From Paractinoplanes brasiliensis (GTDB lineage Bacteria > Actinomycetota > Actinomycetes > Mycobacteriales > Micromonosporaceae): 64,000 bases of DNA. A program made the position numbers and the translations under genes. Location of the stretch: contig NZ_SNWR01000001.1 of the NCBI RefSeq assembly GCF_004362215.1, forward strand, positions 868,001 through 932,000. The letters are read 5' to 3'. Numbering within the stretch: the stretch's first letter is position 1; every line of letters begins with the position of its first letter. This document shows positions 43,801 through 46,260 of the stretch, in pieces. The notes below the pieces were generated by a model, which made no database searches, was not told the DNA's origin, and saw only the letters and a program-made list of their open reading frames with translations.

Positions 43801-46002
43801 GAGACCCGAGCCTTGATCCTCGACGACACCGGCACGGTCCGCGACGTTGTTCCCTCTCTCACCCCGTCTACGTCTCAGGCTCAGGCGCTTCTCGACCAGC
43901 CGACGAGCCGGGGGTACGGCGCCGAAGGCGTCGAGCCCGATTCTCCGGACGCCGCGGTGACTCGGAAGGTGGACCAGCTCATCGAGCAGATCGATCGCGA
44001 TCGGCTTGGCCGGAACCCCGGCCGGAAGTCCCGCACCGAGGAATTGTCCGGGCCGGATCCGTTCAACCTGCGCCGCCTACCACCGGCGCCGCCGAACGGC
44101 ATCGAGTTCCGGAATGTCCCCACGGGAGCCTGGCCGGGCGTGCTCCGCGGTCTCGATCTCCGCCGCCCAGCGACTCCGCGCACTGATCTCGTCGACGCGA
44201 CCGCCACGGAGTCCTGGACGGTGGCCAGGGAGGGGAGCCGGTGGGCCAAGCGGGAGCCGGAAGTCCCATCGGACGATACCGTCCTTCCGCACCGGGACAT
44301 GCCCCAGCTCGTCCACACGATCTGGTTCGGCGGATCACCGCCCGACTACTTCATCCGCAACATCCGGGACATGGTTGGATCCCTTGGCGGCAAGATGACT
44401 GTGGTTTTGTGGACAGACCTGACCAGGGACAATATTCACCAGGTCCCGGCACTCTCCCGCCGGGAGATCGGTGGCGCCTTCTCGGTGGTCAATGTCTTCG
44501 ACGTCTTCCACGACGGCCATCGCATGGACAATTTCGACGCGTTCCTTCTCGAGTGGGCCAAGGGCGTTCCGGCCGGTTATGCCGCCGCCAGCGACATCTT
44601 GCGCTACGAGCTCATGGAGATCGGTGGCATCTACACGGACGGCGACAACACCTTTCACACCGAGCGCGGACTAGACACCAAGCTCGCGCATCATGGCTTC
44701 GCTGTACACGCCCACGTGGAGATCGCCTCCACCGATGAGGAAACGATCATCAACAACTCCGCTCTGGCGTCGACCCGGGGTAACCCCGCCTTCGCCGTCA
44801 TCCGTCAGATTGTCGCGGAGAAATACACGATGCGTCAGGCGGAACTCAACCCTGAGTTCCACTTCGTAGCCGACGACCGGCAGAGCCAGGCGGCCGTCTA
44901 CACCCTGCCCACCGGCAAGATCAGGACGGGCTCGGTCGTCGAACGGACCGGACCGGACCTCCTCGAGGAGTTCGCCCAGCGATCCGGTTACGGAAATCGC
45001 CACGGGCTTCCGAACTTCAATCAGGCCAATATCCGGATGGGTGCCGTCAACAGCTGGCGAGTCGACGCGTCCGCCCCGAAGAGGACCCTGTCCGAGGCCG
45101 AGGAGTTGATGCTCGTTCGACGCGCCGTCACGTATCTGGCCCGTGACCTCATCAATCGCGACGGCGATCTGAACCTCTTCGCGGTGCGGCCGATGATCGA
45201 CCGGATGGCCGATCCCGCCGCTGGGTGGACCATCGTGGCAAAGGTCTTCAGCCGTTGGCCCGAGATGTGGGAACGCATTACGACGGTTACCTTCCAACGC
45301 CTCGAAGGTGACTATCCAGACGATGCTGACAGCGACCAGAGCTCCGACAGCGACGATCTGTACGTGGTTCGCCGCCAGCCGTACGAGGGCGATCTCGTCG
45401 CCATCGCGCTTCCTCGACCCGTTCTCGATCTTCTTGGTCTGCCGATCGACACGGAATCCACGAGACTCGGCCGGTGGCGGCGGGGCGCCTTCTCCAGCTA
45501 TGTCGACCGAGCGATCGATCGCAAAGTTCAAGGTTCGAGTGGCGCTCGACCACGCGTCCGCGACAATCCACTGCACATCGCGTTCGGCAAGCGACAGACG
45601 GGCCTCACCAGGCAACAAGAAGATCAGATCTCCGCCGCGGCGCTCGGCATCGTGCAAGACGCGCTGCGGGTGCACGCCCAAGGCCGGCCCAGGGTGGAAG
45701 TATCCATCGAGGGCGGCGGCAACCGACCAGGTTCAAACGCCGGCCAGCAACGCGTCGACGCCGTCACGAGATACTTGAACCAGGCCATGACCGGTGCCCT
45801 GAAGAAATCCGGACCGGAGATCTGGGGGGTCTTGATCAGTCTCGGCACATTTCTCGACGGCACCAATCTCCCCGTCCTGGCCGACCTGGTCAAGATCAGG
45901 AAGGTGGATCGAGGTACCGCCACGGAATCGGACAGCCCCTCGATGATCGAAGTGCGCCTGACCAACGACCAGCGGAGGTTGGTCATCGTGTGGTTGGACT
46001 GA
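22402..46002 (+). CDS. Giant 7,866-aa multi-domain ESX-type toxin/effector
   Basis: A single uninterrupted frame of 23.6 kb. Order of modules (residues): WXG/CpnT-like helical region 1-145 with hydrophobic stretch 110-143; helical region to 350; Thr/Pro/Ala linker 354-730; Pro-rich and helical regions 730-1400; OTU-like 1415-1680; papain-like 1850-2000; permuted papain-like pair 2100-2600; repeated module 1 2703-3617; papain-like remnant 3800-3960; OTU-like remnant 4057-4310; repeated module 2 4356-5273; OTU-like 5390-5640; glycosyltransferase 1 5810-6237; OmpA-like 6494-6630; glutamine-deamidase-like 6700-6850; papain-like 6985-7120; glycosyltransferase 2 7295-7680; OmpA-like 7720-7866. Individual modules are listed separately. 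The ribosome-binding site is weak (GCAGG). There is no Sec signal peptide. The CpnT-like start next to an ESX operon argues for type VII export. Domain names are from motif recognition, not a profile search. Confidence 0.9.
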   Translation: MVNIHIEDPDYQWVYDAVLYTVGEQLPKADIAAVRAMATDLINTVTMVNQQTGHTATLARNVPQHLTGDAADAFDTYAATITRDLPAVSEIAASLAGAADGFALDTEAAQYVVLIVAFWTVLEIFKAMLTGFGAAAAPAIIAAGRKAIKETLDELRTSLTKRLHTVNDNIAKSLFGVTVTRGLPQAGEKAARKKFADMTTGEKARHLAKGATVQAIDEFLEEAGQEGAAQTIQIVENKRGGLDITKIAVSGAFGAATSGFITAYTHAGRTTLKITVGDKTATYIASTKNMKDIKKVLIANILPAIAETLAEGTINTIAGGGSFHPGATLSSSYLIGVATTAPLTLIPTPEKTPNNNNTEPGSGPNNNTNTGTRADAEPGAEPGADAATGTEGQPTTGGTSTTGDRGTTGSTPTDGAPQPTGTTTNTNPATVIDAPAMATPTTNHGSGDSTSTPNSATATGTAPATSNTANPATDDFPATSAAPATINNPSANPTTTANPPIGIGSTGGTSTTSGYPTGGTDAPGSSPTTSGNAAADGSAANGPGPSTTGDSVTAGTSATSDNNSEGSGSTTTTASPANTPAGGTASPADAPSSPNQPPGLSGLDVATSTPLPATAATSSAAAIAASAPPSATTTGSSHPATTNTSAKQPADLTQPNTTPAQTGLAGLDSVLVPAPTAETINTATNTPVTPLTTPEPVAHEDQPAQHGQADSTQQPARLQADPSTEPMPPAAENHRGNDRLAPGPGRAFTGDIAADFQHELTRAAQAMDKLPDRVESTPAAQRTPFERRIHEAQKILAEQRVLVGPHTQPNNRFDGSDIGWTMIAIVAAHLADAPNDIPGATALAADLTNRYEVERDRRPALLGGGTKEDFGPRERGKSSSTRHGASRRNPELNTSGHKQAAHPALAAPRPLPTPANQAASTSATTPLDNSSHPQPAHPAPPAPRPLPTPAQPVVVAPLQPRRRAAQARSASTPENAAKEADTAVSGANDSATAGSNSSAARVLPPRAATDGSVAGSDRPGPTGARPRDTGRRRPQLPPFPAMTAELERSSRRDFLRRQAAEHLGKPPADWPARQLYIEDRDTVAYAIMTGYSDDQLDHLLAERQGQAWVRQVLQDQEVERFFENYLPGDSDSSARFSNVMDPGVSREVRSIFDPGSQKYAGRGPEHRLTALVAALKKQQAVLTSGNLQSAPSAAMTGDSLVDPKNVFSTYLDGVVTFLEDGGRRRGAQRHLDPLHKSSAVQELHERLGRDSMVVPDWLADKDAARSLIEKAHSDLTWLESAVDGPEVGERNRAQLRSHLAGLSEQLTNARIVVPEQIKLRDPGSEIPRGIDPSTLPAESAHRTGQLARDRRLRARQTYLDQLHRSVQSVLDLIPPGSVEAAFSRSQNVAENSIPDQSRPQDTHVAAMPPAQPGLSGARLRRVPADGYCQLYSAIGSNPSLVHQKLAVGTWADSEVLNWLQDTARVRADLENSAARGSEGNRPADDLPLRAAEALHRYIINTIERYRNNSTALPEEIVKIYRHNFGIDLAMGDRIQPLIEKVREIGLDVTPNGRDNDQDWHDELRSMVFDYYTNKAGGVDEAEFEEISDGVKNWKERYHTSIGETFLPILSFALEVPISIEREFNVTSFSFGLQFEDLSVGRDSFGNLPDEPANALRLHQFQEHYQYWSFSDEIDNEAARLAPAPQPLPRTIYDSALTDEPDGSPHQPLRTEYTPDGVIAVPDSLKVSRPKVYEHRSPSKNSPLATSGENVSMRRLPAPPGNGNIGQEQQPSLPRPPRQNAAPSINRPRRPLPLRPANQPISPETDRSAPRSTSLPLRSPATTRSSQPPRANSDHHTTPPAPFGGLRGVRPKLPPLPSALGAAVAKLEAWDQRSPDCVARVGRAMSAAKVQQLAAVDDREPTPADVAGRIGGVFGPSGLSAFDALERGQATPVWLDGSQDPQHLVLVQRRSDNSLELLDTQADPAHRQVTFTTTGELPEPARRLARNLRVPMLGGKLRQFDVNSGQPSSSVQPIARTDLSAALVDPAGSRTAGMMRRFGLPRTRTEASPAPSDARGSQRDPAGIQASDPAVIPWEEDVRDADAAAILSARLAPLKDLSAVGTDDEATIDLVLMASPAKDRVWLAVRLPGRPEPVNLGSSHLDKPILQESSTVLAVTSVNAQGLARAVAFSEKNDENDNIPEVWARSLRDGDAEFARRFLRAAGGAPITDINKKATVPEFVDAMRAHSNRTWSHGARPDTTLEGEHQLALEPAELALADRAAAERDSALVWARHQIAVDHQRPEIIGPPTTAQSNQLRFLEDLTTLVAAESLEQSRKAARVLSQNLGRSHGTLRDFTPYAAPEELERIDAQDWEKTYDKITEPLRRVVDQARSGRLQHVDLVLLAAPLRAVSGDFSPGHAVVAFRLPGGEQVALGFYPHRGLFGAQGAIKDDNTYVTAPKTRVLKQYNISGQQLARAVEYIEGRKGSDYHLLQQNCVVFATQLVSAAVGGNVVGENVTTPNELITTLYEKGDWADDETGGRLELTGPARQRLAEANHHLDLVGRRTRTHDEVRSWAAFQIAMDHQRPLIVGKATARQTAQRDLLEAFTTIVAAEYDVNGPRAAAALSRQLGSTHGTLRPVDTSSQPPQLSVDESAADPTAENAIGTVKVVPFGTVFDAGDAFETTASSTATPVVSVAGSGDSTRSPADRAREAWGESPGQIAPSQLDDTSLRGVVQQVVGAVRGDDPADRQSSDGLPMTDCVALANTYVSLVHPRRRPLESADDVAVDRGGVVGVRSRLVAGRGWALVDDHEALHRLVDDLGPGATVVLLDSRQDGRVGHVRAWQNTRDGVRGVDPQNSRNPVYPVTAPDRRAGTVQTWALVIDGHSRVVDPTTRSENYLWTASPSASTTAALLDAPVNYQFGGLAEEIEDHRVALLGPDNVDLPAKTVLVTSQDGLVKLVTDKKQIFVGANSKFYDTREARHADGTSPHPTIESMYLSVPEVVTQPGQVLQGEDDLEAVDTIQKTRNDFLRRLSQATPVRGLEDSNRTPLTDLFPPTEFDIAPGQNGVTAVSFPSFHQQAHLYVQFTEDVPLAGLHAFLEEVARHARPLEPANKFLQGSLEFGQEVGSLFVQRKTGELRPASGDMSALSASESVSSLVGLMTLTYIVTAGAAFYQAQPHGTIKSKMMAVPRHSLRTLRESLDADVKNFLRREWQNVWRMYRDRFLGQTPNFAADYNHVTDYPADAPVELFDVSVLNDDEEVIGTVGQLLLEAVNPRPDQPAIRPEAFHIGEANHGDGLNRREDSGGPLPPTAAIEVRYFGRPKVLNPPLQINYSDEKMLEDNAAALVAAARSADGVAITAHRLALEPAGRAVTTELMIAISRRVSGLPVPAGKLRTAIATYLADRPEMYPYLEVALQPAETLLGQPVLPPPVAASTEQGGLGAWRESADDDVSGLQWWQPSDSQLLDPVDEFRRRYPRLPDVNDSNRDSTSTFANCLYSAIALHESWSGTDDWPAADPDERTPWIYAVNYANSTAGPDDNARTLTRVDDYQVVADAYTTRHSHGTPEAHGFLVVKLDRRPAHVFNIVATPDGPVVIDSTTGQPASLPRRPQAVYHLPVGSGIVEVAGVPVDAEALDVEDSSVRPESMNRKRPPAGDRSRSSAPELDDQNDLIAGKFDAVPLPPVSSGSGSGAKAGRPRLDRERLRQRRIDRAVAYAKTTQRRNNAVPAAPAVTARLDVRRSRRRPSWPEWLRWSRIRLIVLPRPVAAPRPSVRVVDLVARPQHRRRWVSRLLGQAKAARVDTRVSRKTTRVDISVTTETTVDRGELPSTVSHGDFAQLVARASEGSHRLDPQDGKDQHRAEKDFATVVLSDVRQGIYYHSVSATDSATDPYDDQGLEWPTQSLWDIESQLLSAGAGATAFVRREALGFEPHAYLLYVGADSQISYYDLHDGGRGDIRADAGRELTDGLKVQVINKGGRILTPPAQEHGQPTTTSTGPLQWTGSWGPVLPPQTHMAAELRAMEVDDPARHRALLQGAAGRDPRTPEDATAIAYALHRYGDTAATDVAAWFNNGALPASDGPVRIPHDAYQHLYSIIGAGPEHLLPYIEKTPEELQALRQIANPPAVRPGEPEKSEERRRSQQREAEAAQKELREYAALNEWLADPARVRADLDYYATTRVRDGRGLLPADTFPRKVAIALHEKALAYLDSHPDPSTLPPEILAPYRAHPSLTGNTPSDDEDARRAPVTAEEFDLLKTATANWHNDQTGTIREAFLPLLAAALNLSIRVRPTDRNTSAGSGYAEPESFGGPGNPRVEVARHADNLVLLPTRSPATLSETDRPTEAIRTVPAISTPSPDHGLSTPSQELPGPAPVRGPAQLDDQTLSTVVGQVVATVRGGGAVGERSLRELPMTDCVELAGAYIRLVHPDIRPLVPLDDLALARGGVAGLQNSLVSGPGWAVVDDHNALHRLVEGLGPGATVVLLESRGNGHMGHVRAWQNTSQGLRGVDPQSRNPIYAIEPADPMSDRPGGPDGRFGVTETRAMVIDGQSRVVAPHGQPAGRTWAASTTTSTTTSAALVDPSAHEFGGSAEELELHNVHLVLNQMRLPAKTVLLESNDRTIKIVTDNKRIWLDTDNLPYESPEARVAANAAPHPTYDSINISIPEIVSSPGQALSGEFLPAVSQIQMWRDDAVRRLTNPTAGANGQTLDEAFPSNYYSIRPGYEKVVFFKYPKLHIDAPFYIQVTEDVALGGLFGFLETVAVDVRPITPVDGLIRAAVRFGQDVGALYVEQLGLPRPEAWMISALSPIKNVNSLAGVMAITFVTTAGAAEWQVERRGALKSRMAVVSRQPLRTLRNALAADVHGFLSNNATTIRQLFVNRFHEEHPHYLDVYRQSQSLWNAQIDFFSITLTNESGTVIGTVRQLLDEVLAPSHQDPPILPHKFDIGPAASGDSLGQRVYNNTALPPTVAVEVRYFGQPKITYPEVMRNFSDHDMVSRDRNALISAAQTADQTAMAADLIDSAGHYGSAVQNDLVSALTASDQERPARIRQLQTSLSTLLRFYPYHYVQVKTAFSPAEVMLGQNLFAFFPPPQTGPAGWAQHRPLGSGREPAPGDISGLTWWRPAATGTDKAEALHDQHPWLADVNESGPLAGNHFVNCLYTAIALHQSWTGDRVWQAPRTETTAPFAFALNYANTSSGQPHELILVADYQSLVDAYIPRSDGEPDAHGFLIIEEGTLAAHVVNIIATREGPLVLDGQTGQPAALPADPQAIYHLPVGPTPITVPGTRIDTSTWDTEFASRQSSTQTSKSTSELTADDNSEDTSNRSDRRRRYPTDRTATHADATILTEGLPRIGTRPGGTRDTSDNDGSAPPAGSSAVLGTRAGDRSRENRETPPNREPDALLTEEPQPDPERVRPGRRRVRVPGDGYCQLYSVVGANPSHVRRLLVQNNVGSPELHTWLQDPDRVRRDLDDFAVSDLARDTDHLLPVFTLPRQAAEAVRILALRYLDAHRQNPAGLPHHIAYQLRMHTLAGDTTRPDLVTQLELMGVSEVHDSDGNPHSLFDAPSDVLRATLSALSSTPTAPGEMSLIHDAVEDWHRNWSANVGETFIPVLAAALGLRITLLSHGQETPHHFGTETDPEIEIVRDSDHFEITVAEPAELDEDARRRGTAGGARPQPVRDATLPSRSNSQGVRPSLPRLVVPPASVRSRSTLPAVSGNAAVLLADLSQRAASRPHTSAPTDDLLGPDLFGMLSAAPRPAFMAPDLTYDRMATNQFDEFFAWLNMTDPEFATGWTEKPLTVATLAEEANDYSTWSCQLEEERSWTNSQDVAEELRVLPQTLEVPLILHAIWLGTPLGGTEATDDFRRNLATMAKAVEEAGFTTNLYTDITRAEFIRARSMAGRDDLVPDQAARFEALRDMMDWARAHGIRLVNVHEVFHEDINEPAFRFALSELAKQNGRGYAAASDIIRVLLMVHIGGWYTDGDNPFRSTPMTHDFGLGEGLEETASWVVELYNHFAKGAGPGGAPSGYGVHRAPGGQGWGNSSFFGARNHPFFRLYLDQIQQNYAKTQRELIRLANDTDRRTASQLVTFQMLASRRHSVMTRTGPDVLHTLRRQLGIKAFPALTHPGMGTANSWMSPDPFQARRSYAPHEISEVLARAATSLVRGLHNREGDLHLTSIAPIINGLPEPDAAWEALVEFLLRTPGLPAIRTVTDRTLVNSDEGAVVVVLPLPAVVRRRLGLEPLDPGAEPDQGWRLAEFPRPAQVAARPSGLTPLSTITSTMTPSHFESPPSAAIQSRPSRLSLRPPHSARTPRSARRSAAAQSPRSRHFVWPPGAPASGSSSSHRSPALPEVYSEGRFILELLNVLNHQANSTSPGLTDYARDVYDSAIWWQPESSKWPLHTLLTTLSRIETNQENASPGARTLLSWQAATDILIGAHAADSGVGRASNPDSRRSVETATRTLSELDQDLLALSARPEFENDARIAREYVAAMLRRLENRTAQPDARAAPIPEQSADQVAVEFVPIEPLRIEFAERSHELDDSDATEIRTFVQNLREIASVRPIEIQVEVGGNRIRGFLDRARVAGQARSSAVVHHLEAARDELVTSGVPADRITWRVRNRGRGPSTVPGTVVSSDGDRRAAFLWLQPPHGTGSPIDHDQGDALPTPAATRGGLMGSLRLRYTSSGRFNLISRHRSRPAPQPPRSDGRAAGSAQVTVVDVNPAAVGLSWLSGVNKWRDEGGEFTTNCVLAAMGTDMSLQSRGEIHHQVPPSEPLTLIDLINYANDPERGVPRPADGFRPVHTTTDAVRQALAESEPGERGVVIIPDGSGHVVNAVRLEDGPALLDGQIGRIVDLPGDLPVYFLPFTSGVTITGAPVSESLLTDQRAGTAGLGSETQVVVGQVPTAVGEMRHLEPPAAIGRGVSRTESTDAPVTTVIEPDPIRSERGTALRAKYADDGRLVVTPRRIRGTVAFDGRRPDDEGRVPVRAREADDSALTRPRLEAEVRTVVESSAGDDLNACVNRLNVLSRRLFPAIRATESHDDLTIGTRHPHNPFGATTTWTLTDSWQSLLPTMRTLPPGSTAFLLLRPGDRADARTGEARIGHAVALYNLAPSTPGQAPTTVLVDLNPARPGSHISEVDDHADPLGGSPFARPAVETRALILDDTGTVRDVVPSLTPSTSQAQALLDQPTSRGYGAEGVEPDSPDAAVTRKVDQLIEQIDRDRLGRNPGRKSRTEELSGPDPFNLRRLPPAPPNGIEFRNVPTGAWPGVLRGLDLRRPATPRTDLVDATATESWTVAREGSRWAKREPEVPSDDTVLPHRDMPQLVHTIWFGGSPPDYFIRNIRDMVGSLGGKMTVVLWTDLTRDNIHQVPALSRREIGGAFSVVNVFDVFHDGHRMDNFDAFLLEWAKGVPAGYAAASDILRYELMEIGGIYTDGDNTFHTERGLDTKLAHHGFAVHAHVEIASTDEETIINNSALASTRGNPAFAVIRQIVAEKYTMRQAELNPEFHFVADDRQSQAAVYTLPTGKIRTGSVVERTGPDLLEEFAQRSGYGNRHGLPNFNQANIRMGAVNSWRVDASAPKRTLSEAEELMLVRRAVTYLARDLINRDGDLNLFAVRPMIDRMADPAAGWTIVAKVFSRWPEMWERITTVTFQRLEGDYPDDADSDQSSDSDDLYVVRRQPYEGDLVAIALPRPVLDLLGLPIDTESTRLGRWRRGAFSSYVDRAIDRKVQGSSGARPRVRDNPLHIAFGKRQTGLTRQQEDQISAAALGIVQDALRVHAQGRPRVEVSIEGGGNRPGSNAGQQRVDAVTRYLNQAMTGALKKSGPEIWGVLISLGTFLDGTNLPVLADLVKIRKVDRGTATESDSPSMIEVRLTNDQRRLVIVWLD
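23461..24590 (+). other. Giant protein: low-complexity Thr/Pro/Ala/Gly linker
   Basis: Residues 354-730, starting with an Asn run (PNNNNTEPG) and continuing as T/A/P/G/S-rich sequence with recurrent TTGGTST- and TGT-type units. The DNA is markedly C-rich and G-poor on the + strand, unlike most of the rest of the gene. Such linkers separate the export domain from the toxin modules. Confidence 0.85.
26644..27441 (+). other. Giant protein: OTU-like cysteine protease domain 1
   Basis: Residues about 1415-1680. The OTU Asp-Gly-x-Cys box reads VPADGYCQLYSAIG with Cys1428 as candidate nucleophile. The candidate His is in LHQFQEHYQYW (His1663). The GETFLP segment before the last strands is shared with the two other OTU-like copies. 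The family removes ubiquitin in eukaryotic hosts. The DNA here is visibly lower in GC than its flanks. Confidence 0.7.
27940..28420 (+). other. Giant protein: papain-like domain
   Basis: Residues about 1850-2000. Candidate triad: Cys1876 (SPDCVARVGRAM), His1942 (PQHLVLVQRR) and Asp1958 (LELLDTQAD). Order and spacing match papain-fold toxin/deamidase domains of polymorphic toxins. Confidence 0.6.
28711..30255 (+). repeat. Giant protein: tandem permuted papain-like domains, first copy dead
   Basis: Two related units. The second (from 29521) has the circularly permuted His-then-Cys order: His2397 in PGHAVVAFRLPGG and Cys2474 in LLQQNCVVFATQLV, 77 residues apart, as in permuted NlpC/P60- or LRAT-like enzymes. 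The first (from 28711) aligns (DRVWLAVRLPGR) but has Trp in place of His and no Asn-Cys. Both are followed by a common segment (HQIAVDHQRPEIIG versus FQIAMDHQRPLIVG; SHGTLRD versus THGTLRP). Confidence 0.65.
30508..33252 (+). repeat. Giant protein: repeated module, copy 1
   Basis: Residues 2703-3617. Three parts in order: a papain-like domain with Cys2739 (PMTDCVALANTY), His2818 (VGHVRAWQN) and Asp2833 (RGVDPQ); a middle region of about 500 aa of unknown fold (VQFTEDVPLAGLHAFLEEV, TLTYIVTAGAAF, EVRYFGRPK); and a glutamine-deamidase-type papain fold with Cys3475 (ANCLYSAIALHESW), His3561 (PAHVFNIVAT) and Asp3576 (VVIDSTTGQPA). Confidence 0.75.
33870..34290 (+). other. Giant protein: papain-like remnant without cysteine
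   Basis: Residues about 3824-3963. FEPHAYLLYVGADSQISYYD aligns with the His/Asp strands of the papain-like modules (His3910, Asp3926). Where the Cys helix should be, the sequence reads EKDFATVVLSDV with no Cys, so it is probably inactive or structural. Confidence 0.45.
34570..35330 (+). other. Giant protein: OTU-like domain 2, catalytic Cys replaced
   Basis: Residues about 4057-4310. The box DGYCQLYS of the other two copies reads DAYQHLYSIIGAGP here: Gly to Ala and Cys to Gln (Gln4068). It is further interrupted by a charged insertion (EPEKSEERRRSQQREAEAAQ). The later segments LNEWLADPARVRADLD and REAFLPLLAAALNL keep the register of the family. Predicted inactive. Confidence 0.7.
35467..38220 (+). 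repeat. Giant protein: repeated module, copy 2
   Basis: Residues 4356-5273, same three parts as copy 1: papain-like with Cys4392 (PMTDCVELAGAY), His4471 (MGHVRAWQN) and Asp4486 (RGVDPQ); middle region (VQVTEDVALGGLFGFLETV, AITFVTTAGAA, EVRYFGQPK); and glutamine-deamidase-type with Cys5135 (VNCLYTAIALHQSW), His5217 (AAHVVNIIAT) and Asp5232 (LVLDGQTGQPA). Both triads are intact, as in copy 1. The copies are well diverged at DNA level, so the duplication is old or the two were acquired separately. Confidence 0.75.
38570..39320 (+). other. Giant protein: OTU-like cysteine protease domain 3
   Basis: Residues about 5390-5640. VPGDGYCQLYSVVGANP gives candidate Cys5406, and VRDSDHFEITV gives candidate His5626 with a preceding Asp. 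LHTWLQDPDRVRRDLD and GETFIPVLAAALGL align with copies 1 and 2. This is the copy closest to a textbook OTU ending. Confidence 0.7.
39840..41110 (+). other. Giant protein: TcdA/B-like glycosyltransferase domain 1
   Basis: Residues about 5814-6237. The opening strand LILHAIWLG and the sugar-nucleotide motif AASDIIRVLLMVHIGGWYTD followed by GDN (Asp5959-x-Asp5961) match the DXD glycosyltransferases of the clostridial-toxin/OCH1-like group. These toxins modify small GTPases in host cells. A preceding helical segment (39600-39830) resembles the membrane-localisation region position, but homology there is unproved. Confidence 0.75.
41880..42290 (+). other. Giant protein: OmpA-like domain 1
   Basis: Residues about 6494-6630. 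A beta-alpha-beta pattern with IEFAERSHELDDSDATEIR, IEIQVEVGGN, a helix with the ARVAGQARSSAVVHHL register and a final strand resembles the OmpA C-terminal fold used by many proteins to hold peptidoglycan. The classic Asp/Arg ligands are not clearly conserved. Confidence 0.5.
42505..42960 (+). other. Giant protein: glutamine-deamidase-like papain fold 3
   Basis: Residues about 6702-6850. Cys6725 (TTNCVLAAMG), His6808 (GSGHVVNAVRLEDG) and Asp6823 (ALLDGQIGRIV) reproduce the NC...HVVN...DGQ signature of the papain-fold toxin/glutamine-deamidase family. This is the most canonical copy of the three. Confidence 0.75.
43350..43850 (+). other. Giant protein: papain-like domain of the MTDC type, third copy
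   Basis: Residues about 6985-7150. Cys6997 (LNACVNRLNVLSRRLFP), His7081 (RIGHAVALYNL) and Asp7103 (VLVDLNPARP), followed by the ETRALILDDTG strand that aligns with QTWALVIDG and ETRAMVIDG of the two repeated modules. Confidence 0.65.
44290..45440 (+). other. Giant protein: TcdA/B-like glycosyltransferase domain 2
   Basis: Residues about 7297-7680. QLVHTIWFGG opens the domain; AASDILRYELMEIGGIYTDG and DN follow with Asp7413-x-Asp7415. EETIINNSALAS is the downstream loop typical of this fold. It shares with domain 1 the blocks TGPDLL/TGPDVL, NSWM/NSWR and REGDLHL/RDGDLNL. Confidence 0.78.
45560..46002 (+). other. Giant protein: C-terminal OmpA-like domain 2
   Basis: Residues about 7720-7866, at the extreme C-terminus. 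LHIAFGKRQTGLTRQQEDQI, VEVSIEGGGNRPG and a helix with QQRVDAVTRYLNQAM follow the same pattern as OmpA-like domain 1 after the first glycosyltransferase. Confidence 0.5.
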
Positions 46003-46235
46003 TCGGCCCAGTGAGGATCAGGCAGGACGGCCGGGAGACCCTGACGCGGTACGAGCCGGATCTGGCTGCGCTGGGCCCGGGGTGGGAGTGGCTCTGCGCT
46101 CGCTGCCGAGTCGACAGCCGTGCCGAGGTGGTGCACGAACGTTCCGTCGTACGGCTCAATCCTTCCGGCCGGCCCGGCGGCGACATTCACTTGGGCGCGC
46201 GAGGAAGGGAGCCACGTCATGAGTTTCCAATGTGA
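45990..46235 (+). CDS. Small ORF overlapping the end of the giant gene
   Basis: 81-aa frame starting at GTG 45990, inside the last codons of the giant gene (13-bp overlap), with GGAGG 11 nt upstream. Codon third positions are mostly G/C, as in real genes of this genome. The protein is basic and carries a CxxC (WLCARCRVDS) near the middle; no family is recognised. GTG 46011 is an alternative start. It could be a small immunity or partner protein of the giant toxin, or a decayed gene: its second half overlaps the shared upstream element, which weakens the case. Confidence 0.5.
   Translation: MVGLIGPVRIRQDGRETLTRYEPDLAALGPGWEWLCARCRVDSRAEVVHERSVVRLNPSGRPGGDIHLGARGREPRHEFPM
46161..46196 (+). repeat. 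Shared upstream element, copy B
   Basis: CCTTCC-ggccgg, then CGACATTCACTTGG (46181-46194) and GCG, 61 bp before the WXG-like gene's ATG. It matches copy A before the YbaB-like gene, and both copies are followed by a GGAAGGGAG-type ribosome-binding site. Confidence 0.6.
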
Positions 46236-46260
46236 AGCGCACTGTGGGGGACGTCGATGA
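46219..46260 (+). other. 13-codon mini-ORF coupled to the WXG-like gene
   Basis: ATG at 46219 preceded at 8 nt by GGAAGGGA opens a 13-codon frame (MSFQCEAHCGGRR) whose TGA overlaps the ATG of the next gene (ATGA). It may be a translational-coupling leader, or simply the residue of a lost gene start after the shared element. Confidence 0.35.

Noticed and set aside
22402..46002. Several separate toxin genes instead of one giant gene
   Set aside because: The frame has no stop in 7,866 codons and no internal ribosome-binding site plus start at module borders that would be convincing.
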